Assembly (NCBI GenBank): GCA_031411495.1
Contig: JANOBD010000071.1
Span: 1-64,000, forward strand
Direction of reading: 5' to 3'
DNA: 64,000 bases
From: JANOBD01 sp031411495
GTDB lineage: Bacteria; Planctomycetota; Phycisphaerae; Tepidisphaerales; Tepidisphaeraceae
Part shown: piece by piece, positions 45,099 to 54,156 of the stretch
How the letters are laid out: every line of letters starts with the position of its first letter
Position numbering within the stretch: position 1 is the stretch's first letter
Notes under the pieces: generated by a model
The model's input: the letters and a program-made list of their open reading frames with translations, nothing else
Database searches by the model: none
What the model was told of the DNA's origin: nothing
Position numbers and translations under genes: made by a program

Positions 45099-45607
45099 CG
45101 CGATCCTCGGTTCTTCGTTCGGTTCTGCTGTTCCTTGATGCGCTTCCACTCGTGCAGTGGCGGACAGTCAGCCTCCATCCACTGCTTCAGTTCCTCAACG
45201 CGCCAGAGCACGCTTCGTCCCAAGTGAATAGGCAAAGGAATGCGACCGGCGTTCTTCATGTCGTACCAATGTGTCCGACTGACTCCGCACCGTAGTGCCG
45301 CCTCGCGCGCATTGACGAGTTCGGATCGAATCACACTCGATGGCGGGCTTTGTGATTTCGCTTTTTTGGCAGGACGATCGATGTCACAACGCGAAGGAAA
45401 CGATGCGGCACCAATAGCAATGCTAAACGTTGCCTGCAAATCGGACTGCATCGACGAAGGCCCCAGGCACATCAATCGAACGAGTTCCTCTGTGGTATTG
45501 GTGTCTGGAGACGATTGAATCGTCGATGACGCTCCACTGTGAATACACGGGACAATAGAAGGGTGCTCGCCGTCAGGGGACGGCTGTCGAACGGAGTCAT
45601 GCATCAT
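45095..45607 (-). CDS. helix-turn-helix excisionase/AlpA-type regulator
   Basis: Up to 170 residues. The C-terminal 75 carry a MerR-like winged helix: ELVNAREAALRCGVSRTHWY then DMKNAGRIPLPIHLGRSVLW and RVEELKQWMEADCP, the AlpA/excisionase pattern used to control prophage-type integrases. The first 90 residues are low in structure, so the true start may be internal. Its TGA overlaps the integrase ATG (45095-45098), so the two are made together. Confidence 0.78.
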   Translation of the reverse strand: MMHDSVRQPSPDGEHPSIVPCIHSGASSTIQSSPDTNTTEELVRLMCLGPSSMQSDLQATFSIAIGAASFPSRCDIDRPAKKAKSQSPPSSVIRSELVNAREAALRCGVSRTHWYDMKNAGRIPLPIHLGRSVLWRVEELKQWMEADCPPLHEWKRIKEQQNRTKNRGSR

Positions 45608-45735
45608 GTTTTGCCTCGAAGCCGATCACCTGACCGGCGATGACGCAAAGTGTATCGAGAAAACTTTCACTCGTCGCGGGGGCGCGACGCTCTGAAAAGC
45701 TCGATGCTATCGAATCAAATCGAAAAACCCGCCGG

Positions 45736-45927
45736 CTAGGTCTTCTTCTTGCGCGGCCGGCCGGGCGGGCGCTTCAGCTTCGCAACCCGCGCGACCTCTG
45801 CTTCGTCAATGACCCAGGTGCGACCGATTTTTTGAGCTGTAATGATCTTGGTTCGAATCATCGCGGTGAGACGCGTCATCGAAAGTCCGAGTCGTTGAGC
45901 GGCTTCGTCTGTTCCAATCACGGGCAT
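45736..45927 (-). CDS. small helix-turn-helix (excisionase-family) DNA-binding protein
   Basis: 63 residues from ATG 45927 (MPVIGTDEAAQRLGLSMTRL). The pattern TAMIRTKIITAQKIGRTWVI followed by DEAEVARVAKLKRPPGR is the excisionase-family MerR-like fold with an AT-hook-like basic tail RPPGRPRKKK. It faces away from the plus-strand module that starts at 46020, and the palindrome at 45965-45981 lies between, so it may regulate that divergent promoter. Confidence 0.75.
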   Translation of the reverse strand: MPVIGTDEAAQRLGLSMTRLTAMIRTKIITAQKIGRTWVIDEAEVARVAKLKRPPGRPRKKKT

Positions 45928-45964
45928 TGTACAGTCATCGGAAAAACTATTGCGACAGCACGAG

Positions 45965-45981
45965 ATTTTGTTTGACAAAAT
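45965..45981. promoter_or_regulatory. operator-like palindrome over a -35 element
   Basis: ATTTTGT-TTG-ACAAAAT is a perfect 7-bp inverted repeat. It contains TTGACA (45972-45977), a consensus -35 for the plus-strand operon starting at 46020. The overlap of an inverted repeat with a -35 box is a classical repressor-site arrangement. The candidate repressors are the HTH proteins at 45736-45927 and 49949-50152. Confidence 0.5.
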
Positions 45982-46019
45982 AAAGCGATGACGCAATAAA
46001 TATCCGCGTGTGCAAATTC

Positions 46020-46442
46020 ATGTCCTTTGAAAGCTGGTTATCGACCCATACGGGGCGGGGCATGCGACGAACGCTGCGTGATCACGTTCGGCGTCATGGA
46101 CGCGATGTTCCCATGTCAGCGGCATATCGTGCAGCAGTCCGAGTCGGCCTCCTCGGCAAACGTGCCAATCGTTCCCGATACGACTCGTTCTGGGCACAGG
46201 TGAACTGGCGATTGCCGGACCGAGTCCTCGCTCGCGTGTGGCAGCTGGATCGGAGCAACGTCCGTGCCCGGCGGCTGCGGCTCGGAGTGGACCGGCCGCG
46301 GTGGCGGAACTCCTACGACCTCCGTTTGCGGTCGTTCGAGTCCGCACTCCGTTCGGAAGAAATTAAAGCCAATCGGTTCACAGGCCAGCGGCCCGACCCG
46401 GCCCGACGTGATGCGCACAATCCCCAGGCGGTGATGCAATGA
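46020..46442 (+). CDS. hypothetical basic protein of the mobile module
   Basis: 140 residues from ATG 46020 (MSFESWLSTHTGRGMRRTLR). Strongly Arg-rich throughout, with a repeated short RxxR pattern, so nucleic-acid binding is plausible. No family recognised. The TGA overlaps the ATG of the next gene by 4 bp (46439-46442), which supports it as a real gene at the head of the plus-strand module. Confidence 0.65.
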   Translation: MSFESWLSTHTGRGMRRTLRDHVRRHGRDVPMSAAYRAAVRVGLLGKRANRSRYDSFWAQVNWRLPDRVLARVWQLDRSNVRARRLRLGVDRPRWRNSYDLRLRSFESALRSEEIKANRFTGQRPDPARRDAHNPQAVMQ

Positions 46443-46900
46443 ACCCACGCCACCAAAAGCCACTCGCCGACGCCGATCTCGACCCGCCCATCCCGCTGAA
46501 GATCATGATCGAGCGCATCAAACATCACGATGACGACCGGTTAGAGCACGAGTTGAAGATCAGCCTCGCCGGTTTGACGAAACCGCTCATTCACGTAGAC
46601 ATCAGCGCACTTTTCGATGAACTGCCGCACATCAAGGAGTGGTTCGGTAACAGCGAGAACATGCTGGACCTGCCGATGCACCTGCGTGACCTGTTCATCA
46701 TCCGCTGCTACGAACTAATCGCCTCTTACATGTTGGACGAAGGCGGCGTGACGGCCTGGTGGCAGATGGACGACTGCCGGCGATGGCTCGACGTCCAGTT
46801 CCTCAATGAGGAAGTCGATGCGCTTCTTTCGACCCTTCAGCCGCATGTCGTGCCGGGCGTCGTTGTGAGTCAGTCGGTCCGCTGCGTCTACATCGATTGA
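46439..46900 (+). CDS. hypothetical protein of the mobile module
   Basis: 153 residues. Acidic and helical, with LIHVDISALFDELPHIKEWF and a WWQMDDCRRWLDVQFLNEEV segment. No recognisable domain. It is translationally coupled to the gene before it and followed by another gene 42 bp downstream, all in one direction towards the serine recombinase. Confidence 0.68.
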   Translation: MNPRHQKPLADADLDPPIPLKIMIERIKHHDDDRLEHELKISLAGLTKPLIHVDISALFDELPHIKEWFGNSENMLDLPMHLRDLFIIRCYELIASYMLDEGGVTAWWQMDDCRRWLDVQFLNEEVDALLSTLQPHVVPGVVVSQSVRCVYID

Positions 46901-46942
46901 CATCTTCCCCGTTCCGTGAAGTTCGCTAGAAGGATGTGATTC

Positions 46943-47473
46943 ATGTCAGAGGAAACTGAAGTTCTTGGGATCAGTGACCGGTTCATCGACCAGCCCGAGC
47001 GCACCCCGCGGCAGGTCGAGCAGATGGTGATGGCGGTCACGCCATCCTATCCGCGGGAAGCACTCTCCGCGGCACTGGACGTGGCCGACTGGCTCGCGGG
47101 ACGTTCCCGTGCCATCCACATGGCCTCCCGCAAGATCGGCATCGCGTGGATCGAGAAGAACGGTGAGTTCGACATCGGCCCGATGCGGTACTCGGTCGGG
47201 TACACCACGACGACCAAGTGCATCGATGTCCCAGGTTGCGGAATGGTCCTGCTGGAAGCGCTCGGAGGCGACTTTGAGGCGTTTCTGAAAGTCCTTGGGT
47301 CCAATGCCTACAAATACGGGGTCGCCAGATCGATCCTCGACCGGAATGTCTACGGGTCGTTTTTCCACACCTCCAACACATCTCGACTCGTGAATGGCGT
47401 GCCAGAACGCACGCCTCTGCGCTCCGACCCCACCTACGCCCTCCGCAAATCCGTCTCACGAGAAAGTAAATGA
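46943..47473 (+). CDS. hypothetical protein of the mobile module
   Basis: 176 residues from ATG 46943. The core (ALSAALDVADWLAGRSRAIH, IGIAWIEKNGEFDIGPMRYS and VGYTTTTKCIDVPGCGMVLL) is well ordered with aromatic strands, and LGSNAYKYGVARSILD looks like a surface helix. No family is recognised. Its final TGA overlaps the next ATG (47470-47473). Confidence 0.68.
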   Translation: MSEETEVLGISDRFIDQPERTPRQVEQMVMAVTPSYPREALSAALDVADWLAGRSRAIHMASRKIGIAWIEKNGEFDIGPMRYSVGYTTTTKCIDVPGCGMVLLEALGGDFEAFLKVLGSNAYKYGVARSILDRNVYGSFFHTSNTSRLVNGVPERTPLRSDPTYALRKSVSRESK

Positions 47474-47700
47474 AGGAGTCCGTACAGCCCCCACAGAATA
47501 GAGCGTACAGGGCCTCGCCGCCGCCCCGCATCACGCACGTCGTTGTTCGACGCGCGACTGCGGAGGAGGCCGCGTCGATCAACCGTGCCATTGCTCGGTT
47601 GCTGGGCGCGATTGCCTCTGAGCAGCGATCTGCCCACGACTACTTCAATGGGGAAACCGATGACCAACGACGACCGTTCGATCCGCACCATCGCCAATAG
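47470..47700 (+). CDS. small hypothetical protein overlapping the recombinase start
   Basis: 76 residues. The ATG is in ATGA overlap with the previous stop, and the last 41 bp overlap the serine recombinase frame. The segment HVVVRRATAEEAASINRAIA then RLLGAIASEQRS is helical and reasonably gene-like; the C-terminus is His/Pro-rich (DDQRRPFDPHHRQ). No family is recognised. The tight packing supports it as a real gene. Confidence 0.55.
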   Translation: MKESVQPPQNRAYRASPPPRITHVVVRRATAEEAASINRAIARLLGAIASEQRSAHDYFNGETDDQRRPFDPHHRQ

Positions 47701-49750
47701 CGCCTTTGCCGGGCTGGGAATCCGCAGCGACCTGCGTGGCGAACCTTACATTAGCTGGCTGCGTTGCAGTGGCATCAGCCAAGCCGATACGAGTCCTGAC
47801 GGCCAGAAAGAAGTGAACGACGCGTTCTGCGCGATCCAGCAGATGCCCTGGGCGGGCTATGACGTGTACGCCGAGGCCGTGAGCGGTAGCCAGAGTTTCA
47901 ACCGCGAAGACCTTGAGGAAATCCTGCACCTCAAACGCACCCGCAATGACTTCACGAAGGTGATCGTCTTCGAGTACAGCCGTGCCACCCGCGCCGGCAT
48001 CCGTCACGGCAACGTCGTCGAGGATGAATTGCGCAAGGCCGGGATCGAACTGATCAGTTCGACCGAACTCATTCCTGAGGGTCCGATCGGCGACCTGCTG
48101 AAATCGATTAAGCACTTCAGCAACCAGCAGCAGGCCCACAACATCAGCAAGAGTGTGGCTCGCGGCCTCGCACAGTCGCTGGCGAAAGCGAGTCGACCGG
48201 CCAGCGGCCGTACGCCGTTCGGCCTCGATCGACTTTATCTCGGCCCGAACGGGACACCGCGGACCCTCATCCGCTGGGATGGGCTGACACAACTGCGGCT
48301 CGACCCGATTACCTATGAAGAGGTCGGCCGCGCCGTTCGACAGCCCGCGCGACGTCCCATGAAACCGGGTCAACGTCGCCCACCTGGCCGGCGGGCCAAG
48401 CGGTTCGTCGGGTACAAGAAGCAGGACGATGAGACAAGTGTGCTCATCCCCGGCACGGGTACCGCCGCCGAGGCGATTCGTACCCTCCTTCGAATGCTCC
48501 ACATCGAGGGTCTCGGTGCGCATCGCTGCATTCAGCGGCTCAACGCCAAGGGGATCCTCGCCCCAGAAGGAGACATCTGGAGCATGACGACAGTTCGCAA
48601 CCTGCTCCGAAACCCGATCTACATCGGGAAGGAAGTTCGCCACCGATGGACGAAAGCGCTGTATCACAAACTCGGCCCAGATGGTCCGATACCGGTAAAG
48701 GTGGATCAGGACGCGCTTCGTGCTCAGGGCCGAAAGAGCGTGCCCATGTCGGAGCGTCCTCGGGACGAGTGGATTCTCGTCGACAAGCCGATGTTGAAGG
48801 ATTTTCTGCCGCCAGACGTTCGTGAGGCCGCGACGACGTATTTAACACGGCTGTACGACGCCGATGTCGTCACCGCCAAGCAGGCGAGAGGTGCCAACCG
48901 AAAAAACAAGGCGGACGACAACCCGTACGTCCTGAGCCAAGTACTGCGTAGTCGGCAAACCGATCACGCGATGCGCGGCGAAACCAACACGAAACGCGGC
49001 CCGAATGGCGAGCGTCACATCAGGCGCTACTACTTCGACTACTACACGGCCAGCAAAGCGATCAGCGGCCTGCCCGCTCGCCGTATCCCGGCCGTACCAC
49101 TGGAAGAAGCGGTGGTGCCCGCGGTGTTCGAGGCGCTGTTCGATAAGGCGACGATCGACTCCTGCGTCCGAAGGTACATCGCCAACAGTGGCAATGGCCC
49201 ACGTGATATCGAACATGAGCGACGCAATCTGAATCAGGAACGTGACGAGATCGGCCGGCGGCTCAAACGAGTCCACAAAACGAGCGGCCACTTGACCGAT
49301 GAGGAACTGGAGGCGGTCGTCGCCGACGACAACGCCCGGATCATCGCGATCCGTCACGCCCTCGCGACGCTCGACCGAGATGAAGCGTACCGACCGCCGA
49401 CGTCGGATGAAGCGATCGCCGCACTCTCAGCGCGACTTGCAGCACTGCCCACGGATTGGCGTACTGTGCCCAACAATGAGATGAAGCATCTTCTCGCCAC
49501 GGTGATCGAGAGTTGCGTGATCGATCTGGCGACGCGCGAGGTGACGCTGTCAATCCGTGTACCCGCAAACCTGCTCGACCAGCCGTTGCCGATCAAGCAC
49601 GATGACGAAGTTCGCGTCAACTTCCGATCGCTTTGGCCATCTTCACCTGACGCGACCCATGCCGGAGGCCCGAGAATCGCGAAATTCGCGTGTGAGCATC
49701 ATCCGAAGCAGAAGTGTTACCACTGTCAGCGGCTCCGACCAGCGGCATAA
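47660..49750 (+). CDS. large serine recombinase/resolvase
   Basis: 696 residues from ATG 47660 (GGGGA upstream); the open frame extends to 47543. The catalytic Ser is in SWLRCSGISQADTSPDGQKE, a variant of the usual Y-x-R-x-S-x-x-x-Q motif. Resolvase-fold strands (KVIVFEYSRATRAGIRHGN) are followed by the recombinase domain (TTVRNLLRNPIYIGKEVRHR) and a late coiled coil (RRNLNQERDEIGRRLKRVHK). The usual zinc ribbon is replaced or degenerate; only CEHHPKQKCYHCQRL at the very end looks like a small Cys/His knuckle. It probably mobilises the element together with the small upstream genes. Confidence 0.88.
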   Translation: MTNDDRSIRTIANSAFAGLGIRSDLRGEPYISWLRCSGISQADTSPDGQKEVNDAFCAIQQMPWAGYDVYAEAVSGSQSFNREDLEEILHLKRTRNDFTKVIVFEYSRATRAGIRHGNVVEDELRKAGIELISSTELIPEGPIGDLLKSIKHFSNQQQAHNISKSVARGLAQSLAKASRPASGRTPFGLDRLYLGPNGTPRTLIRWDGLTQLRLDPITYEEVGRAVRQPARRPMKPGQRRPPGRRAKRFVGYKKQDDETSVLIPGTGTAAEAIRTLLRMLHIEGLGAHRCIQRLNAKGILAPEGDIWSMTTVRNLLRNPIYIGKEVRHRWTKALYHKLGPDGPIPVKVDQDALRAQGRKSVPMSERPRDEWILVDKPMLKDFLPPDVREAATTYLTRLYDADVVTAKQARGANRKNKADDNPYVLSQVLRSRQTDHAMRGETNTKRGPNGERHIRRYYFDYYTASKAISGLPARRIPAVPLEEAVVPAVFEALFDKATIDSCVRRYIANSGNGPRDIEHERRNLNQERDEIGRRLKRVHKTSGHLTDEELEAVVADDNARIIAIRHALATLDRDEAYRPPTSDEAIAALSARLAALPTDWRTVPNNEMKHLLATVIESCVIDLATREVTLSIRVPANLLDQPLPIKHDDEVRVNFRSLWPSSPDATHAGGPRIAKFACEHHPKQKCYHCQRLRPAA

Positions 49751-49948
49751 GTCGGTACGCAACTCGCCGTGCGATTGTGTTGAAAATCCAGTTCGTGGTC
49801 ATCAGCTGGTCCTGGTACACAACGCGATCCTGCGCTCTTCATCCCCATCGGCGATGGTCGATGCGAGTTCGTGTCAATGCGGGGTACTCCCGTCGTCTGC
49901 GACTGCAAACGTTCACGCCGGGCGGCATGATTGCCAACGACGTCGCAA

Positions 49949-50152
49949 TCAGCGTCGTAGCGCGATAAACCGCTTGAACGCCTTCTCTGGGTCGACGCTG
50001 CATGCGTCACACCAGATTAGGAACTCGTTGATGTCTACACGGCGTTCACCGGTTTCACTCTTGTGAACCCACGGTTGTGGTTTGCGGAGCTTCTGGGCAA
50101 TCGCGCGCTGTGTTAGGCCCGCCTGCTCACGAAGTTCGCGGAGCAATGCCAA
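49949..50152 (-). CDS. XRE-family transcriptional regulator
   Basis: 67 residues, a single Cro/CI-type helix-turn-helix (LREQAGLTQRAIAQKLRKPQ then PWVHKSETGERRVDINEFLI). It starts at a TTG at 50152 and is divergent from the small gene at 50195. The DPEKAFKRF end is typical for the smallest family members. Likely a repressor of the mobile element. Confidence 0.82.
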   Translation of the reverse strand: MALLRELREQAGLTQRAIAQKLRKPQPWVHKSETGERRVDINEFLIWCDACSVDPEKAFKRFIALRR

Positions 50153-50194
50153 CGCAGCGGGATACCCGAAGCATTCAAACGTGCAGCCTCGGCG

Positions 50195-50521
50195 ATGCTA
50201 TCCCTCGGAACCGTCACATCGGAGAATGCTTCGGCCGGCGTTATCGACGGTCACATCGCCTTCGGAATGCAGAAGGTAAAGGCACACGTTTCGCTCGCGG
50301 GAATGGGCGACGATCCCACGCTGGTCGTCTTTCAAGGGAAGTCCGACGACGTTTGGGGAGCAGCGGCGAAGAACGCTGCGAAACGCTTCTTCGAGACGCT
50401 TCGTAATCTGGACACGCCGGGCTATCAGGCCAATCGCCGAGGCGTGCCGCCTCTCGTCATCATCGTCATCGTTGTTATTTTGTTCGTCATCGTACTCGCC
50501 GTGGTGGGTGCGATCGTATGA
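50195..50521 (+). CDS. small membrane-tethered protein, probably with an extended N-terminus
   Basis: 108 residues from ATG 50195. A soluble beta-rich part (VIDGHIAFGMQKVKAHVSLA, then VVFQGKSDDVWGAAAKNAAK) is followed by one TM at the end (PPLVIIVIVVILFVIVLAVV). The open frame continues upstream as IPEAFKRAASAM, which fits the start of this kind of domain, but no ATG/GTG/TTG there is convincing and the region overlaps the divergent XRE gene. Function unknown. Confidence 0.55.
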   Translation: MLSLGTVTSENASAGVIDGHIAFGMQKVKAHVSLAGMGDDPTLVVFQGKSDDVWGAAAKNAAKRFFETLRNLDTPGYQANRRGVPPLVIIVIVVILFVIVLAVVGAIV

Positions 50522-50719
50522 TTGCAGATTCAAAGCTTGAGCAAAGCGCGCGCGTCCGCACTCTTCGATTCCATAATTATCAAAGACGATCGAGATGTAC
50601 TCGTCGACCGCAGACCGATAGTGCTAACATCAAATCTGATCTGCAGTTGAAGGTGAATCCTTGTTCCCTTTTGGCGAGAAGAGGCTTAAGTGAAATACGT
50701 TTTGCTCCGTGCATTCCCT

Positions 50720-53041
50720 CTACAGCTTGGTCGCTTTCAGACGCAGTGAATTTCCAATGACCGATACCGAACTGAGGCTCATCGCTGCGGCCGCGATGAT
50801 TGGACTGAGCAGGAGCCCGAAGACCGGGTACAGAACACCGGCTGCCAGCGGAACCCCGAGCACGTTGTAGATGAACGCGAAGAACAGGTTCTGCCGGATG
50901 TTCGACATTACGGCACGACTCAGATGGCGGCCGCGCACGATGCCGCGCAGGTCACCCTTGAGCAATGTCATGCTCGCACTCTGGATCGCCACGTCGGTGC
51001 CCGTGCCCATCGCGATGCCGATATTGGCTTGAGCGAGCGCGGGCGCATCGTTCACGCCGTCGCCGGCCATCGCCACGATTCGACCTTCATCCTGAAACTG
51101 CTTGACGATTCTCCCCTTGTCTTGCGGCAACACCTCTGCCTGCACCTCGGTTAATCCGAGTTTTTTGGCGACGGCGTCGGCAGTGATTCGATTATCGCCG
51201 GTAAGCATCACGACGCGCAACCCGTCCGCTCGCAGGAGCAGGATTGCTTCCGCAGCAGAGTCCTTGATCGGGTCGGCAACGCCGAGCAGGCCTGCGAACT
51301 TCCCGTCGATCGCGACGAACATGACGGTCTGTCCGTCCCCGCGCAACTCCGCAGCGTGCGGCGCGAGGAGATCGACGGCTATACCGGCTTCGGCGAGGAG
51401 CCGTTCGCTGCCGAGCAGGACAGCCCGCCCCTCCACTGTGCCTTTTACGCCTTTGCCCGTGACGGACTCGAATTGTTCTGACTTCGCTGCGGGGACGTCG
51501 CGTGCTTCACCGCCGGCGACAATCGCAGCGGCCAGGGGATGCTCGCTGCCCCGTTCGATTCCTGCCGCAAGGCGAACCACATCGTTTTCCTCGAAGCCGG
51601 CGGCAGCGATGACGGTCACCAACTTCGGTTTGCCTTCGGTCAGCGTGCCGGTCTTATCGACGACGAGCGTGTCGACCTTCTCCATCGTCTCCAAAGCCTC
51701 GGCGTTCTTAACAAGCACGCCCGCCTGTGCCCCGCGGCCAGTACCGACCATGATGGACATCGGCGTCGCCAGTCCCAACGCACACGGGCAAGCAATGATG
51801 AGCACGGCGACGGCGTTCACCGTGGCATACGCCATCGACGGCGCAGGCCCAAACACCGCCCACGCGATGAATGTGATTACGGCAATCAGTAGGATTGCGG
51901 GCACAAACCAAGCGGCGACGGAGTCGGCAAGTCGTTGAATGGGCGCTCTGCTGCGTTGCGCCTCGCCGACCATCTTCACGATCTGCGCCAGTAGCGTGTC
52001 GCTTCCGACTTTCTCTGCCCGCAGGACGAATCCGCCCGTGCCGTTCACCGTGCCGCCAGAAACCTTGTCGCCGGGCTGCTTCTCGACCGGGGTGGGTTCG
52101 CCGCTCATCATCGATTCGTCCACGGCACTGCGACCTTCCACAACGACCCCATCGACTGGAACCTTTTCACCCGGACGAACGCGCAGTTTTTGGCCGACAC
52201 GGACCTCATCCAGCGGCACATCGCTTTCGGCTCCCGCATCATCAATCATCCTTGCCGACTTCGGGGCGAGTCCGAGCAAAGCGCGGATCGCGCCACTGGT
52301 TTGGCTGCGGGCGCGAAGTTCCAACACCTGTCCGAGCAGCACAAGTGCAGTGATGACCGCTGCGGCTTCGAAGTAGAGTCCGACCTTGCCGGTGTGGTCG
52401 CGAAAGGACGCAGGGAACAGTCCCGGCGCGACCGTCGCGACGACACTGTAGATGTACGCAACGCTGATCCCGATCGCGATTAGCGTGAACATGTTCAAGC
52501 TGCGGTTGACCACTGACTGCCAGCCGCGCACCAACAGTGGCCAGCCGCACCAGAGCACGACGGGCGTCGCCAGGATCAATTCCACCCATGCCATTGCCCA
52601 CGGCGACCCGAGATGGCCAAACGGATTGCCGGGGATTAGATGTCCCATCGCGATGACGATGACCGGCAATGAGAAGCCGACCGCGATCCAGAAGCGAAGG
52701 CTCATATCGCGCAATTCGGTGGTGTCCTCCTCAGCACCGGTCACGTCACGCAGTTCCAGCGCCATCCCACAGATCGGGCAGGAGCCGGGCACGTCACGCA
52801 CGATTTCGGGATGCATCGGGCAGGTGTATTCGACCTTGCCGGCCGGAGCGGGGGACGCCTTCTTCTCTGCGGCCTTGGGTTCGCCGGCTGCGTAGCGGTC
52901 GGGGTCGGCATCGAACTTAGACTTGCAGGACGCCGAGCAGAAGTGAAATGTGCGGCCCTGCCATTCACTGTGCTGAGTCGCTTTTGCCGGATCGACTTTC
53001 ATTCCACAGACGGGATCGATCGAGATCGTGCTGGGTTCCAT
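50720..53041 (-). CDS. copA: copper-translocating P1B-type ATPase (CopA) with YHS and metal-binding N-terminus
   Basis: 773 residues. N-terminal YHS domain (SIDPVCGMKVDPAKATQHSE, HFCSASCKSKFD), then a heavy-metal-binding HMBD repeat (YTCPMHPEIVRDVPGSCPIC). The ATPase core has the CPC motif in AVLIIACPCALGLATPMSIM, the phosphorylation site VDTLVVDKTGTLTEGKPKLV, GSEHPLAAAIV and GDGVNDAPALAQANIGIAMG. It exports Cu(I) (possibly Ag) from the cytoplasm. It is last in the minus-strand copper cluster. The classical N-terminal CxxC ferredoxin-fold domains are replaced by YHS+HMBD. Confidence 0.95.
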   Translation of the reverse strand: MEPSTISIDPVCGMKVDPAKATQHSEWQGRTFHFCSASCKSKFDADPDRYAAGEPKAAEKKASPAPAGKVEYTCPMHPEIVRDVPGSCPICGMALELRDVTGAEEDTTELRDMSLRFWIAVGFSLPVIVIAMGHLIPGNPFGHLGSPWAMAWVELILATPVVLWCGWPLLVRGWQSVVNRSLNMFTLIAIGISVAYIYSVVATVAPGLFPASFRDHTGKVGLYFEAAAVITALVLLGQVLELRARSQTSGAIRALLGLAPKSARMIDDAGAESDVPLDEVRVGQKLRVRPGEKVPVDGVVVEGRSAVDESMMSGEPTPVEKQPGDKVSGGTVNGTGGFVLRAEKVGSDTLLAQIVKMVGEAQRSRAPIQRLADSVAAWFVPAILLIAVITFIAWAVFGPAPSMAYATVNAVAVLIIACPCALGLATPMSIMVGTGRGAQAGVLVKNAEALETMEKVDTLVVDKTGTLTEGKPKLVTVIAAAGFEENDVVRLAAGIERGSEHPLAAAIVAGGEARDVPAAKSEQFESVTGKGVKGTVEGRAVLLGSERLLAEAGIAVDLLAPHAAELRGDGQTVMFVAIDGKFAGLLGVADPIKDSAAEAILLLRADGLRVVMLTGDNRITADAVAKKLGLTEVQAEVLPQDKGRIVKQFQDEGRIVAMAGDGVNDAPALAQANIGIAMGTGTDVAIQSASMTLLKGDLRGIVRGRHLSRAVMSNIRQNLFFAFIYNVLGVPLAAGVLYPVFGLLLSPIIAAAAMSLSSVSVIGNSLRLKATKL

Positions 53042-53131
53042 TGAGTTGCCTTGTCAGTCCGCCGTTGCGGAGTTGAGAATGCGGCATGAGCTAACACGCT
53101 GACGTCGCACTGCGATGCTACTTCGTAGCCC

Positions 53132-53557
53132 TCATCCGGTCGTCTTCGGCTTCAAGACGCGAACCAAGACGTGGCGGTCTGCGGAAAGCTTCACCTTGAG
53201 CCGCAGAAGGTCGGTGACCGCAGGCCCGTTCATCACCTTGCCGTCCACGTCGAAGCGGCTCTTGTGGCACTTGCAGAGGAAGGAGTTGTCATCCTGCGCG
53301 CGAACTTTGCATCCGCGATGTGTGCAGATGGGCGAGAGGGCGAAGACTTCCTCGCCGCGCCGGATGAGCAGCACGCCTTGGTCTCGGAACTGTTCATAGA
53401 CCTTGTCCTGCTCAAAGGCGTCGAGCGGGCCGGCGTCGAGCGTCGTCGCTTTTTCGTCTGTGTCGGGCGTGACCTCGGCTCCCCATTTGGTATTTGCCGT
53501 AAACATCGCGGCTGTCGAGCCGAGTACCTTCAGAACGGTTCTTCGGTTCATGGTCAT
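53132..53557 (-). CDS. Rieske [2Fe-2S] protein with Tat-like signal
   Basis: 141 residues from ATG 53557, which overlaps the upstream stop (ATGA). The N-terminus MNRRTVLKVLGSTAAMFTAN has a twin-arginine, hydrophobic leader. The cluster ligands are in CTHRGCKVRAQDD and LCKCHKSRFDVDGKV: C-x-H-x15-17-C-x-x-H. An electron-transfer role at the membrane is expected; no cytochrome partner is encoded next to it. Confidence 0.92.
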   Translation of the reverse strand: MTMNRRTVLKVLGSTAAMFTANTKWGAEVTPDTDEKATTLDAGPLDAFEQDKVYEQFRDQGVLLIRRGEEVFALSPICTHRGCKVRAQDDNSFLCKCHKSRFDVDGKVMNGPAVTDLLRLKVKLSADRHVLVRVLKPKTTG

Positions 53558-54156
53558 TTTCCCTTCACGTTGATTGAGTCATGCCAGCCATCGTCGATTG
53601 GCAAAGCCGGTGTCGTTTTAGGAATGACCGGTTGAGTAGTGACTTCGGGCCGGCCCATGTTCATCGGCTGCGTAGCGGAGCCGTGCGTGTGCGTCCGACC
53701 GTCGTCCGACGGTTGAGGAATTACGTTCGCTTCGATGCTCGCCGAGTCGCCAAAAGTCATCATGCCGCCAATGTGACCTTGCAGTGTGATCGCTACGACC
53801 ACCAGTGACATCGCCGCGAGAAACCGCCAACTCGGAACTTCCGACCGCGAGTAGATTCGATAACGCCAGATAGCGAACGGGAGAAGCACAACAGGAATTG
53901 CTGTACCCAACCATTGGTGAACGGTCATCAAGTTCCCAGGCATCGGGCCCATATTCCGCAGCCACAACCAGCCTGTGAGCGCCGAGAACGGCGCGAGGGC
54001 CGTCGCGGCAAGCAACGACCAGTAGCCGGCGTGCCCGAGCGATTTGTTGCCTGTCATCCTTCCCAACAGGTCAAAGGTGATTAAAACAGGCAGCAAGGCG
54101 ACCGGGAAATGGACGAAGATCGGATGTAGCGGAGGTATCTGAAGAAATCCGCTCAT
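53554..54156 (-). CDS. DUF2231-type membrane protein with Met/His-rich tail
   Basis: 200 residues with four or five TM helices: LHPIFVHFPVALLPVLITFD, WSLLAATALAPFSALTGWLW, LGTAIPVVLLPFAIWRYRIY and AAMSLVVVAITLQGHIGGMM. The opening 'LHPIFVHFPVALL' is the DUF2231 hallmark. The periplasmic tail has a His/Met patch (THTHGSATQPMNMG), suggesting metal binding in the copper cluster. It is coupled at both ends by ATGA overlaps. Confidence 0.85.
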   Translation of the reverse strand: MSGFLQIPPLHPIFVHFPVALLPVLITFDLLGRMTGNKSLGHAGYWSLLAATALAPFSALTGWLWLRNMGPMPGNLMTVHQWLGTAIPVVLLPFAIWRYRIYSRSEVPSWRFLAAMSLVVVAITLQGHIGGMMTFGDSASIEANVIPQPSDDGRTHTHGSATQPMNMGRPEVTTQPVIPKTTPALPIDDGWHDSINVKGK

